A stretch of DNA of 64,000 nucleotides, from the NCBI GenBank assembly GCA_028583605.1, contig CM053328.1:28803578-28867577 (forward strand). The letters are read 5' to 3'. The notes under the pieces were generated by a model, which had not been told where the DNA came from, ran no database searches, and was given only the letters and a program-made list of their open reading frames with translations. The position numbers and the translations under genes were made by a program. Below, in pieces: positions 36,277 through 46,454 of the stretch. This DNA is from Dastarcus helophoroides (Eukaryota; Arthropoda; Insecta; Coleoptera; Bothrideridae). Numbering within the stretch: the first letter of the stretch is position 1; each line of letters begins with the position of its first letter.

Positions 36277-36751
36277 TTCTCGCCCAGTGTTGCCAGTGGT
36301 AGCGGAATTGCGTTATTGATAGCGACTTTTGAAGCATTTAGCGGCTTAGCAGCGGCGACGATAGAGTAGCGGAATTTTGAAAGCTCCCAAATTTTTACAT
36401 TTTATTTTTAAAAAACGAGTCAAGGGTAAATAAACTAGTTGTTGAAAAACTTACATAACAATTTATTCAATGGTACCATCTGAGAGAGACCAGTTAACAA
36501 TTTTACGTGTAGAAAGTCAATCACAATCATTGCAGAAATCTTTGGAAATTTTAATTTTTGTTATGGAAAAATATGTATTTCCCCAAAGATACTATGTTAC
36601 TCGATTTTGAAGCTACTTAAAATATCTCTCAGCTAGGGTGGTAGTTCTTTTTTAGTCTTGGTTAGCAATCCTTATTTTAAAGGTAAATGAAAGGTTTAGT
36701 ACAGGATGTACTTCTTCCGGGATTGGACCGTGTCAAAGAACTACTAAAAGG

Positions 36752-36795
36752 GTTCAACGTTTCACCCACCATCGTAGGGGGCTTCTTCAGGAACA
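36752..36795 (-). ncRNA. Hammerhead-ribozyme-like motif in the left Penelope flank
   Basis: On the - strand the order is GTTC, CTGAAGA (36790-36784), a GCCC...GGGT stem with loop, GAAAC (36763-36759), GTT, then GAAC. CTGAnGA plus GAAA with a flanking GTTC/GAAC stem I is the hammerhead core layout reported for Penelope-like elements. Stem III is only the self-complementary ACGT, so a dimer would be needed. One extra A precedes stem II, so activity is doubtful. Confidence 0.45.
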
Positions 36796-36880
36796 AAGAA
36801 AAGAAACAATAAATAAAAAGAAAAATATAAGGGAATATGCAAAAATGAAAGAATGAAAAGGCCAATTTCAAAACATCAGA

Positions 36881-37085
36881 GCACGGTAACTCAGTATGTC
36901 CACCATACCAGAGGCGAAGTTCTTTTGAATTGAAAATTGGTACAAAGGATAAGAAAGTTTAGATAGAAGAGCGCGGTAACTCAGTATGTCCACCATACCA
37001 GAGGCGAAACTCTTCTCAATTGAAAATTGGTACAAAGGATAAGAAAGTTTAGATAGAAGAGCATGGTAACTCAGTATATTCACTA
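36881..37085 (-). repeat. 90-bp tandem repeat, about 2.3 units, in the left Penelope flank
   Basis: GGTAACTCAGTATGTCCACC and its variants recur at 36884, 36974 and 37064, exactly 90 bp apart; the third unit is more diverged and partial. Confidence 0.85.
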
Positions 37086-38213
37086 TACCAGTGACGCAAC
37101 TCTTCTGAGAGGAAAGAGGGAAAGAGAAACTTTATATACCCCCGAAGATATACTCCCGAAGATTTCCGATGGTTCGTTTCTAGATGAAGGAAAGCATATA
37201 ACCGTCGTCTCTATTGATGTTTTGGGGAATTTTTGGATTTCAATGGCCTCGCTTATTTTCCTATTATAGTAATTGGGAATATTGGATATAATTGAAATAT
37301 TATCAAAGAGAATCTTATGTCCGGTCTCATGTTGATGTTCCGCAATGGCTGACTGCGAAAATAAACCGGAGCTAAGACATCTTTTGTGCGCGGATATTCG
37401 CGTCTTAAATGATCGCCCCGTTTCTCCAATGTACACTGAATCACACGAACAAGGAACCCTGTACATACCATTAGAACAAAAGGATGACATTTTATCTTTG
37501 GGAGATGGGAGGAGCTGTTGGATCTTTAAGGATGATGAAAAAATGGGTTTAATGTTGTGTTTTCTCAATAATTTTTCAATTTGATCTGTTAATCCGTGAA
37601 CATAAGGAAGAAAGGCTTTAGAAGAAATTATTGAATTTTGTAAAGGACTAGGGGTAGGGTAAAGATATCGTTTGACAGTTTCAATGTCGTGCGATTTGTA
37701 ACCATTGTTGCGGAGATTAAAACGAATTTTGTTCAACTCGTCTGAGAAATTTTTCCTTTGTGAAATTGCTACAGCTTGTGAAACCAGTTAATTTATGACA
37801 GAACGTTTTTGGAAAGGGAGATGATGGGACTCTGCATGCAAATAACGATTAGTATGGGTGGGTTTTCGAGAAACGGAATGAGAAACGCGACCGTTTGGTA
37901 AACGGGTGACCAGTACGTCAAGAAAAGGACGAGAACCGTTGTTTTCGATTTTCATAATGGAAGAATGTAAGCTGTTTAGGTGTTCCAAAAATAAATTTAG
38001 TGAATCCTTGCCATGTGGCCATACAATAAATGTGTCATCTACATAACGAAGCCAAACCTTGGGTTTTAAATCCGCAGTTTCCAACGCAGTGTTTTCAAAA
38101 GATTTCATGAAAATATTTGCTACGACTGAGGATAAGGGGGAACCCATTGGGGTGCCGGAGACTTGTTTATAGAAGCTGCCATTGAAAGAAAAATAAGTCG
38201 ATGTGAGGCACAT
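37083..38213 (-). pseudogene. Penelope reverse transcriptase C-half and GIY-YIG endonuclease, one internal stop
   Basis: A single frame runs from 38213 to 37083, interrupted only by a TAA at 37790-37788. The first part contains KQVSGTPMGSPLSSVVANIF and the catalytic WLRYVDDTFIVWP box of the reverse transcriptase. After the stop come RFNLRNNGY and a C-terminal GIY-YIG domain: YRVPCSCDSVYIGETGRSFK, then TRISAHKRC. A conserved histidine segment, AIAEHQHETGHKI, follows. The last 50 or so codons run into the inverted flank. In live elements the enzyme copies the RNA and the endonuclease nicks the target. The single stop suggests recent inactivation. Confidence 0.85.
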
Positions 38214-38218
38214 TTCAA

Positions 38219-39253
38219 TTAAATCAGGTAGAGAATCTGCATTCTCTTTGCCTGAAAGTAATGGAAAATTTTCGTCATGGAGTCGGAAACTGGAACATTA
38301 GTGAATAGTGAAGTGACGTCAAAACTTACCAGTATGTCGTTGGGGTCTAGGGTTAATTCGGACAACAATACGACAAAGTGTTTAGAATTTAGGACGTGTG
38401 ATGATGTGTTTCCGGTATATGACTTAAGGACGTTAGATAAATATTTCGAGACATTGTAGGTAGGTGAATTTATCGTGCTGACAATGGGCCTAAAAAGAAT
38501 ATTGGGCTTGTGAATTTTGGGGAAACCATAAAGACAAGGTGGTTTGGATTCTCTCGGAACAAGATGTCTGAGAGTGTCTGCGGACAAATTTGAGAATTTT
38601 AGCTTGGACTTGAGTTCGCGTTCAATTTTACTTATTGGGTCCCGAGGAAGAGGTATATAGGATCCGTCATTCAACAGGGCGTTAATTTTGGATACATACT
38701 CGGAATTATCCAAGATGACAGTTGCATTACCTTTATCAACCGAAAGAATAGTGATTGAAGCATCTATTTTTAGTGTTTCAAGGGCACATCTTTCTTCTCT
38801 AGAAACGTTGGACTTTGGTGGTTTGGCATGTTTAAGTATTTTTGTAGTTTGAAAACGAATAGGATCTGCTGCCTCCTTGGAGAGAGTTCTGATGGAAGAC
38901 TCTACTACATTGATTATTTCCTCAGTTGGAATTTTTCTTGGGGCGACCTCAAAATTCAGTCCTTTAGATAAGAAGGTATATTCGTTATCCGACAGTGAAC
39001 GGAAAGACAAATTGACCACCGTTTTTGAGACTAAACTATAAGTTTTGACCTTGGGACTTAAGGATTCGAATTTCTTCTTGTGTTTCAGATTGGAATCCAA
39101 AAATTCCCCACAAACATCAACAGAGACGACGGTTATATGCTTTCCTCCATCAGGAAACCAACCATCGGAAATCTTCGGGAGTGATCGCTCAGACGAATGG
39201 TATATAAAGATTCCATTTCCCTCTTTCTTCTCAGAAGAGTTTCGCCATGGCAT
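38219..39253 (-). pseudogene. Penelope reverse transcriptase N-terminal half, frameshifted from the rest
   Basis: The 344-codon frame contains SVDKGNATVILDNSEYVSKI, LYGFPKIHKPN, FRPIVSTINSPTYNVSKYLS and VSFDVTSLFTNVPV, which carries the first catalytic aspartate. These are the conserved N-terminal and finger/palm blocks of Penelope-like reverse transcriptases. The frame ends near 38219, and the next conserved block (SFNGSFYKQVSGTPMG) continues in a different frame, so one frameshift near 38220-38270 separates the two halves. The first 40 or so codons overlap the inverted flank. Confidence 0.85.
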
Positions 39254-39266
39254 GGTGAATATACTG

Positions 39267-39370
39267 GGTTACCGTGCTTTTCTGTCTAAACTTTTTTATC
39301 CTTTGTATCAATTTTCAGTTCAAAAGAGTTTCGCCTCTGGTATGGTGGACATATTGAGTTACCGTGCTCT
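39267..39370 (+). repeat. 90-bp tandem repeat, about two partial units, in the right Penelope flank
   Basis: GGGTTACCGTGC near 39267 and GAGTTACCGTGC near 39357 mark the same 90-bp unit as on the left flank, in inverted orientation. Confidence 0.75.
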
Positions 39371-39452
39371 GATGTTTTGAATTTGACCTTTTCATTCTTT
39401 CTTTTTTGCATATTCCCTTATATTTCTCTCTTTATTTATTGTTTTTTCTCTT

Positions 39453-39497
39453 TGTTCCTGAAGAAGCCCCCTACGATGGTGGGCGAAACGTCGAACA
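39453..39497 (+). ncRNA. Hammerhead-ribozyme-like motif in the right Penelope flank
   Basis: TGTTC (39453-39457) pairs with GAACA (39493-39497) as stem I. CTGAAGA is at 39458-39464, stem II GCCC (39466-39469) pairs with GGGC (39481-39484), GAAAC is at 39485-39489, and the presumed cleavage triplet GTC is at 39490-39492. One unpaired A lies before stem II, and stem III is only ACGT. It is on the strand opposite to the Penelope coding strand because the flank is inverted. Confidence 0.5.
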
Positions 39498-39830
39498 CTT
39501 TTAGTAGTTCTTTGACACGGTCCAATCCCGGAAGAAGTATATCCTGTACTTACTCTGGCCGTGGAAGCCTTCGTTATCATAAATGAAACGTTTTTTATAT
39601 CTTTGTCTTTAATTACCCTCCAAAGGTAAAACAAATGTATTTATCCTTCAAGGTCAAGTTTTTTGTAGAACTCTTTACCCTTTCTGTATAGGGTAGCGAC
39701 CAGTAGCGGAATTTTAGAGATCTAGTAGCGACATTTGGCACTGAACCACTGGCAACGCTGTTCTCGTCGCTCGTCAGTTGTAAATACAATGAGTGAATAC
39801 GAGGTTCATCCGCACGTTGCGCAGCGCAGG

Positions 39831-40581
39831 TATTTATTTCATATTTGGTACGTGAGTAGAACACATACAAATCTATCTTGCACATCTTTCAGATATTCAA
39901 AAACATTAGAGCGAGTGCTGAATTCAGGTCTGCATATTTTGGTAAATGCAAACAGCGATAACTTTGTTATCTCAATGAAATACCCTACATTTTTTGACCT
40001 ATCTAGTATAGATATAAATTATCTTTCAACTGATATTGGCATTGTGGAAGTTCCTTTTACAAAGTTTGAAAATAATTGCAATTTTAACTTTTTTTATTTC
40101 ACAGTCATTGAATTCTTATTTAGTAGCATATCAGTGGCATAATGAGTAGAAACAAATGAAATTTGCTTAAAAAAAGAAACAATCGATATCGACAAGTATA
40201 TTATGAAACAATCAGTCAAATTATTTATAGTAATTCATAGTGTGTAATGAAGCTAAAATTAAAACATGACTAGTCGACATATTTGGGAATGCTATATCGA
40301 CAATTTTATTATCAACAAGAGATTTTCTTCTATCTGATTTCTCTCTAAAGAAATCGAAATTTGTGACATTTGGCTTTACTGAATTTCATGAGGGCTTTAC
40401 TTTATCTGGATATCGAACAGCAAATTTATCACATGTTCGTGACATTACTTTGTTACATCGTCAGAAAGTAATAAACAATTTAAAATAATCCTCATTACTA
40501 GAAAAGATGGCCAGGCATGTTTTCATTTTAGCTTCACCACTTATTATAAAATAAACTATAAATAATTTGACAAATGGTTTC
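39831..40581. other. No recognisable gene
   Basis: AT-rich sequence. The 135-codon + strand frame at 39735-40142 begins inside the hAT terminus and continues from the mariner fragment into AT-rich sequence, so it is not taken as a gene. Confidence 0.5.
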
Positions 40582-40673
40582 CTGATAGTTTAATTGTCGA
40601 TAGAGATTATTTCTACTCTTAACGTCGCTGATAGTTTAATTGTCGATAGAGATTATTTCTACTGTTAACGTCA
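40582..40673 (+). repeat. 46-bp tandem duplication
   Basis: CTGATAGTTTAATTGTCGAT starts at 40582 and again at 40628; the two units differ at two visible positions. Confidence 0.9.
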
Positions 40674-41714
40674 CTGATATGCTACCCGATAAGAGTCCAT
40701 TTAATGTGAAATGGGAAAATAAAAGTAAAAAAATGTAAGATTTTTAAAAGTTGTTACCACAATCCTTGGAAAGCTTATATCAGGTAAAAGATAATTAAAA
40801 TCTACATAAGGTAGGCGAAAAAATATAGGGTGTCCCATTTAAAATAAGAAATTTATTGCTGTTTGAATTTATCAGAATGCTCAGACGTGAATTCAGCACT
40901 TGGTATAATGTTTTAGAACTTATGAAAGTTGTGCAAGATAACTTCATATGAGTTCTACTTACGCACCAAATATCAAATTAATAGCTGGTTTCTGAAAAAA
41001 GATACAAAGAATTTCGTGGGACCTTGCACATGTCAGATTTTTTATAAAAATCCAATTGTCTCAAAAATTATTAATCTTAATAACAATGTTTTTCATCCAA
41101 AGTGGCCTTAAAATATCAACAAAAAAACCAAAAATGCAAAAATATATAGAGTATCTCATTTAAAATAACGAAGTTGGTGTCAACTTCCGCTATAACCGGA
41201 AGTGTTACAACTGTGCGAATATTTTAGTTGTAGTGGCCCTATCGACTTTGCTATGTTGTTAAATTTTTAATTTTTTTAGATAACTGTCAGATATCGATCG
41301 CGGCGATTCCCGGTGAGACACACTGTATCAGTGTCCAGTTTAGCAGCTGGCCCACTATCTAGCAATGTCTTGCACGTTGATAAGCCAATTCAAATAAATA
41401 AATTAAGGTTTGGCATTTCTTTACTAATTTGTTTAAAATCTAATTTACCTTGATGGACACTTTAAGCATGATTATTTCATTTTCTGCACGTCTATGGCAA
41501 AGAACTTTTCAAATAGTTTCATTCCCCATTTTCCGAATAAATATTAAAAAGGTATACGATTGTTTTAATAATCTATTTTTAATGTTCCCGTATTAATATT
41601 ATGACTTATCTAAATTAAGTGTCCACCATCGACAACAATGTTAATATTAACGATGCAAAATTATTTAAATTAGCCAACTAGTAGTATTTTTAACGTTTTT
41701 TTTTTTAAATAGAA
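40674..41714. other. No gene; two related transposon-end-like sequences
   Basis: TATAGGGTGTCCCATTTAAA near 40827 and TATAGAGTATCTCATTTAAA near 41146 are similar direct copies that resemble Tc1/mariner-type ends. Near 41190 the words ACTTCCGCTATAACCGGAAG form a small palindrome. No open frame of note. Confidence 0.45.
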
Positions 41715-41753
41715 AACTTTCTAAGTTCAATCTACTCGCAAAGAGCAACCCCA

Positions 41754-42623
41754 TTATGTCTTCAAAGCACCGCGAGTAGGATGTGGAAACAAGGATAGAT
41801 GGCGATGAACCGCCTTCTTAACCAAGGATAGGTTGTAATTTTTGGGGAAAATTCCGTTCGCTAACGAGTTCCATAGCTTGGAAGTTCTATAGAAAAAATA
41901 ATCTTCGTAAACAGAAGACCTCACTGTGTCAAACTGGACAACACAGAAATTTGCTGTCTCCGACTGTCTTGTATGTCTCAAAAATCTTGCCCTTGAGGGG
42001 ATCAATACTATTAGTTCCTGCGAGCATCTCCCATAAAAATACTTGTAGAAAAGATATGTCACCAACCATCCGCTTATGCTCTAGTGTTTTGAGAGAATCG
42101 GTCAAACCCTCATCACCAATTAGGTGAATCGCTCTTCTTGGAATTAAATCCTAAAGAGCTAAAGTGTGCTTTGGGGCTGAACTCCAAATATGCGAACAGT
42201 ATTCTAATGTTGGCCTAACTTGAACTTTGCATAGTGTGAGTAGCTGATGAGACGTGAAGCAATTTTTAGCTCTAATAGGAAAGCCTAGCTTCTGTGAGAC
42301 GGACTTGTCAATGACGCGCACATGATCGTCCAAAGAGAAGTTAGTGTTAGCAAAAGTAGACAGCCTAGATCCTATCGGGAGGATTTTACCATCCATTAGT
42401 ATGTTTGTTACATTATCCCTTAGAGAAAAATGCGACCTAAGATTTTGGAGCATTGAAGTCGACCAGATTTTTCGATACCCATTCCATAATGATTTCGAGA
42501 TCCTGATAAAGGGTCTGTACTTGCTGTTCCCTTAGTCGACCTGAAGCAGCGACGAATAATGGTTGGTTGGAGAAAAAAGATGACACCAGGCTATTATCAT
42601 CTGCGTAGCTGTATATCGGATTA
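41754..42623 (-). pseudogene. LINE copy D, reverse transcriptase C-terminal region
   Basis: Frame pieces 42709-42437, 42453-42151 and 42065-41754 give SYADDNSLVSSFFSNQPLF (active-site box intact, unlike copy A), REQQVQTLYQDLEIIMEWVS, VRPTLEYCSHIWSSAPKHTL and FYKYFYGRCSQELIVLIPSR. The first piece overlaps the insertion edge, so its N-terminal residues come from the RNase-H LINE read backwards. Frameshifts separate the pieces. Confidence 0.8.
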
Positions 42624-43668
42624 ATAAACCAAATTCGGAACTTGTTAAGGAAGCGCAAGATCTGCTTCAAGAACAAAGGAAAACGCGATTGGAATGGGTT
42701 AAGGGACACCGGGGAGTCACTGGCAACGAAAGGGCGGACGAGCTCGCGAAAGGCGCATGCAGTTTAGGCAATAATGATAATAATAACATGGTGGTGGTAT
42801 ATGAATACGATAAGGTGCCCTTTGGGCTTATTAGGAACAGACTGTCGCGTTGTTCTTTTTTCAGGTGGCAACAACGATGGGATTCTGCCACAACAGGGAG
42901 AGGGACTCATCGCTACCTGAGAAGAGTTGAAGGCTACAGGCGTCTAAGAGGAAGGCAGCTTACGCAGCAATGCGTACAGCTGCTTACAGGCCACGGAAGG
43001 TTTCAGGAATACCTCCACAGGATGGGGAAAAGGAACTCACCATTATGCCAATGCGGAGAGCCCGAGGATGCTGATCATGTCATGTTCGTATGCAGGAATC
43101 GGGAGGAATGGAGGAACAGAACAGAGCAACTAGCGATAAGAAAGGGAGTGCTCTGGCCAAGAAGTATCGAGGAGATTGATGAAGCGGCTCGGAACCCAAA
43201 TTTCTTTGAAGTTCTGAACCAAGCCGCTGGAAAGCTTGACGAACTCAAGTCCTCATTTGAGGAACAATAGATTTCGAGTACCGGGGGATCGAGTACCTGG
43301 GAAATGAATCTACGAGAAAGCGGAACCATCCGAAGTCAAGGGGATTGAGTACCTTGACATGGCACAAGCTGGGGGATTGAGCACCCAGCCTTAGACGTAA
43401 CGCAAGAGGAAAGAAAAAGAGACAACGCGAGAAGGAACGTTAGATTAGAACTTTAGGTTAAATAGGTTAGATTAGGTTAAGGTGAAGGGTAGGTTAGGCA
43501 GATTAAATGTAGGTTAGAAACTAGACTAGACTAGGAACATACAGCAAACCGAAGTAGGAATAAAATGTAATTAAATAAGAATATTATGTAATAGTTAAGG
43601 TTAGAGGGGTATGCATGTGTAGGAACCCTCAAAATGAAGTGTAAATTTACTTCAGTTAATATATATAT
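42624..43668 (+). mobile_element. 5'-truncated RNase-H LINE (R1-type) inserted in LINE copy D
   Basis: The insert is flanked by an exact 13-bp duplication GTATATCGGATTA (42611-42623 and 43669-43681), which is LINE D sequence. It begins abruptly inside a coding frame, as LINEs do after incomplete reverse transcription, and ends in an AT-repeat tail, ATATATAT. The 3' UTR has several GGTTAGATTAGG-like runs and GGGGGATTGAGCACC-type repeats. Confidence 0.9.
42626..43270 (+). CDS. C-terminal part of LINE ORF2: RNase H end plus zinc knuckle
   Basis: The frame is open from the truncation point to a stop at 43268-43270, about 214 codons. It starts KPNSELVKEAQDLLQEQRKT, then LEWVKGHRGVTGNERADELA, the last RNase H block with its conserved H..G..GN..AD. 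A DSATTGRGTHRYLRRVEG stretch follows, then LTGHGRFQEYLHRMGK and CQCGEPEDADHVMFVC, a CxC-x8-H-x4-C knuckle. This is the layout of R1-type LINE ORF2 C-termini. No ATG is needed because the 5' part was lost at insertion. There are no internal stops, suggesting a relatively recent insertion. It is not a functional gene on its own. Confidence 0.85.
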   Translation, partial: KPNSELVKEAQDLLQEQRKTRLEWVKGHRGVTGNERADELAKGACSLGNNDNNNMVVVYEYDKVPFGLIRNRLSRCSFFRWQQRWDSATTGRGTHRYLRRVEGYRRLRGRQLTQQCVQLLTGHGRFQEYLHRMGKRNSPLCQCGEPEDADHVMFVCRNREEWRNRTEQLAIRKGVLWPRSIEEIDEAARNPNFFEVLNQAAGKLDELKSSFEEQ

Positions 43669-43681
43669 GTATATCGGATTA

Positions 43682-45698
43682 GAAGTTGAAGCTAAGAGAT
43701 CGTGTAACAGAAACAGAATAGGAGACAGGACAGACTCCTGAGGCACCCCTGCAATAATGGCAAATGTTTCGGATGAGGTGCCATCGACGAAGACCTGAAG
43801 AGATCTGCCAGAGAGAAAACTGGATATTAAATGACAGAGTTCGGGAGGAAGACAGTAAGATGTTAATTTGGCGGGAAGATATAGGTGCCAGACTCTATCG
43901 AAGGCCTTTGAAATATCTCATGCCACAATCCTAGCCTCACCATGTTTTTCCATAGCTGAGTTAGAGATATGAGTAACATATGCCAGTAGATCGCCATTTA
44001 AACGTTGTTGCCTGAAACCGTACTGCCTGTCCGAGATGATTCTATTCTTCTCCAGATATTTGAAAATCTCGATGTTGATAACCTTTTCTAACACTTTAGA
44101 TATAATGGGGAACAAAGACATAGGGCGATAGTTGTTAGCCAGATTCCTTTTTCTCTTTCTAGGGACATGCTGCACTTTAGCAGACTTTGAGATTTTAGAG
44201 AGATTCCAGATGCAAGAGAGTGTGAAAAATTTGCTTAGGACAGGAGTCTCACTTTTTAAAAACAATAGCGGGGATACCATCAAGGCCAGAAGCTTTCAAG
44301 GTGTCGAGCTCAAGAACAATCTTCTTGAGAGTGCGTTGTCTGAAAACAACTTCAGGCATCGAAGTGCCAACCTTTGGAAGAATAGGAGGTTCTGCGTTTC
44401 GAGAATCAAGGTTGGAATTTTCAACAAACATTAAAGCTAGCAGGTCAGCCTTTCCCTTGGAAGTAGTCCTAATATTGTTGTTGTCATCGAGTAAAGTGGA
44501 AAATTTGAAGATGTAAAATTCTTTCCTATCGACTTTGCAAATCCCCAAAAGGACTTGGAACCGTTCGGGCAGTTGATAAGCCTCTGGCGCATTTTATGGT
44601 CGAAATCACTTTTGCTTCGTCAGTAACCTGTTTACAAAAATTTCGTGCATCTACAAAGATGGTCCGAGTCTCGACTGAGGGATTATTTTGCCAACGACGA
44701 TATGCGCGACTTTTAGAGGAAACACTCCGAGCACATTTTTTGCTCAATCAAGATTTACTGGAGGCCGACTTCTTTTGGAAATGGGGAATTGGGCATTCCA
44801 TACCAATCAGTACAGTTTCAGTGATGGATTCGGTGACTGAGTAGTTAAAGCAGACTTTTTTCCATAGGAAAGATGCACAGAAGACTCTTAATTTTTTCAA
44901 GTTAGCAGAGTTAAAGTGCCAAACACTACGGGACCGTGTCTCAGAAGAAGGTGGTATATGAAGCGAGCGAGAGGCTGCTACAAGCTTGTGATCAAAATTT
45001 CCAAGCAGTGACGTCAGTGATTTTATACGAATTTGTAAGAAAAAGGTTGAGTAAATTAGGTTGATGGGTATCTACATCAGGGATTCTTGTGGGTTCCTCA
45101 ATTAATCGCAATATTCCACAACTGATGGCGAAAGCCTCTGCCACCCTTCTCGCGTTATCAGTTCGACAAGAAAATATTAACCAAAGGATTCTGTGTACGT
45201 TGAAGTCACCGAGAAAGACAACCTCAGCGTTTGGATAATTCGTTTGTAGGTGATCGAAGGTTACAGAGAGATAAGAGAAGTACAAGGGATCGTTTGGAGA
45301 CAGATAGAATAAATATTGCTTCACTTTTGGAGCAAATTTTCAGCCAAATCACATTATGATTCCAGTACTTCTTCTCGTTGACAGGACAGGTCGCTTCGCG
45401 TAAAAGCACAAATTCCTCTCTTATGTCGAAATTTTATGTGCAAGTCGTAATTAGGGCAAAACAAATAGACCGTATTGATGAATGGGGATACTTGGGTTTA
45501 TGTCAGAGACAACACATGGGGTCTTTGATTTTGAAGATATTTATGAACCGAGTCTGACACAATTGTATTTGAAAGAGACTTTGTCCCTGGCACCTTAAAA
45601 TTTTCCGTCAATTTTGGAATCCCTTGCACATCCTTCACCCGGACATCCGAACGGGAGGGTAGTTTAAGTCTGGAATGTTTTGCACGAAGAGAATCCAT
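43682..45698 (-). pseudogene. LINE copy D, endonuclease and reverse transcriptase N-terminal part
   Basis: From 45698 the frame reads MDSLRAKHSRLKLPSRSDVR and later RPHVLSLT. The endonuclease piece (45324-44992) keeps AEVVFLGDFNVH, the intact catalytic block, and TRIPDVDTHQPNLLNLFL. The reverse transcriptase pieces (44548-43918) show KIVLELDTLKASGLDGIPAI, NNYRPMSLFPIISKVLEKV and RQYGFRQQRLNGDLLAYVTH, ending near EARIVA before motif A. Frameshifts occur near 45410, 44990 and 44265. The 5' start at MDSLRAK may be the true ORF start in this family. Confidence 0.8.
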
Positions 45699-45860
45699 TA
45701 TCTTTTGTTTTTAATAATTACTAGAAAAAATCAGAGTAGATAAAAAAAGAAAATAGGGGAAAGGTCAGGATGAGGAAAGAAGAATAACAGGAACCGACTC
45801 ACGAGTCAGTGACGGAAACATGATGTAAGCATCGCCTCCTAGTAACACGTGGAGTGGTAC

Positions 45861-46446
45861 CAGAGTTGCCACTTGTATAATACGAAATTACTGGCAAACC
45901 TTGATTACATTCCTGTCTTTTCCTGGCAAAATTTATATATTATATTCCTTGCAATTCCTGGCAAACTCAAAATTAAATTGTATTAATTATGTATTTGCCT
46001 TAATGAGCTTTTAACAAATCAATTTTAATAGAAATTTATTTAAATCATATTATATAAAATATTTTTGTCATATTAAAACGTTTTTAGCTGAAAAGGTAAC
46101 AGCAAACACAGTAATATTCTAATGTTTAATTTTTACAACCCTAAGTTACCAGAATTATGACAATAGGATAGAAAAGCAAAAGTTATAAAACTTATACATT
46201 TCAAAAGTGTTAGATCTTTACATCGGTAAAGAAAATATCCGCTAGCAAACCAAAATGACCCGCTCCATGTTGAGTTACGAGAATTATAACAATAGGGACA
46301 AAAAAAGTAAAGGTTATAAAAAGCGCGAATCAAAATTCGAGGCTATTCCTTGAAATTCCTGGTTATAAGTCAATACTGGCAAGTTTACTGGCAGGACCTT
46401 ATATTCCTGGCAAATGCCAGTATTTACTGGCAAAACGGCAACCCTG
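45861..46446. mobile_element. Small hAT element (586 bp) with CTGGCAA subterminal repeats
   Basis: The ends CAGAGTTGCC and GGCAACCCTG are inverted repeats, flanked by a perfect 8-bp duplication AGTGGTAC (45853-45860 and 46447-46454). CTGGCAA recurs several times inside both ends (for example ATTACTGGCAAACC and TTTACTGGCAAAACGG), a typical arrangement for transposase binding. No coding capacity. Confidence 0.88.
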
Positions 46447-46454
46447 AGTGGTAC

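Larger units (their letters stand above)
36698..39550 (-). mobile_element. Penelope-like retroelement, nearly complete, with inverted flanks
   Basis: On the - strand a reverse transcriptase and a GIY-YIG endonuclease are read in order, broken only by one frameshift and one stop. The flanks, about 36698-37242 and 39093-39550, are inverted copies of each other and start AGTACAGGAT. They differ in the number of a 90-bp tandem unit: three on the left, two on the right. Inverted and tandem flanks are known for Penelope-like elements. Each flank has a hammerhead-like motif. Confidence 0.85.
36285..39760. mobile_element. hAT-type element with CAGTGTTGCCAGTGG ends, carrying a Penelope element
   Basis: The ends CAGTGTTGCCAGTGGT and ACCACTGGCAACGCTG are inverted repeats with one mismatch. 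The flanks TTCTCGCC (36277-36284) and TTCTCGTC (39761-39768) form an 8-bp duplication with one mismatch. Inside the ends, AGCGGAATT, TAGCGAC and GTAGCGG motifs recur. The hAT part is only about 600 bp; the rest is the Penelope-like insertion at 36698-39550. Confidence 0.82.
41715..45860 (-). mobile_element. LINE copy D, the longest copy, split by an RNase-H LINE
   Basis: On the - strand the copy runs from a 5' UTR-like segment (45845-45700) through a start MDSLRAKHSR at 45698, endonuclease and reverse transcriptase to the 3' end GCGAGTAGATTGAAC at about 41715. It is interrupted at 42624-43668 by another LINE. A small hAT element (45861-46446) sits at or in its 5' region. Multiple frameshifts make it inactive, but it keeps motifs lost in copy A. 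Confidence 0.88.

Noticed and set aside
37063..37584. + strand ORFs over the Penelope element
   Set aside because: They are antisense or inverted-flank shadows of the - strand reverse transcriptase and GIY-YIG frames.
39735..40142. 135-codon ORF
   Set aside because: It begins within the hAT terminal repeat and passes from the mariner fragment into AT-rich sequence; not a single coherent gene.
43440..43520. TTAGG-like runs resembling insect telomere repeat
   Set aside because: They are irregular, part of the 3' UTR of an inserted LINE, and not in tandem perfect register.
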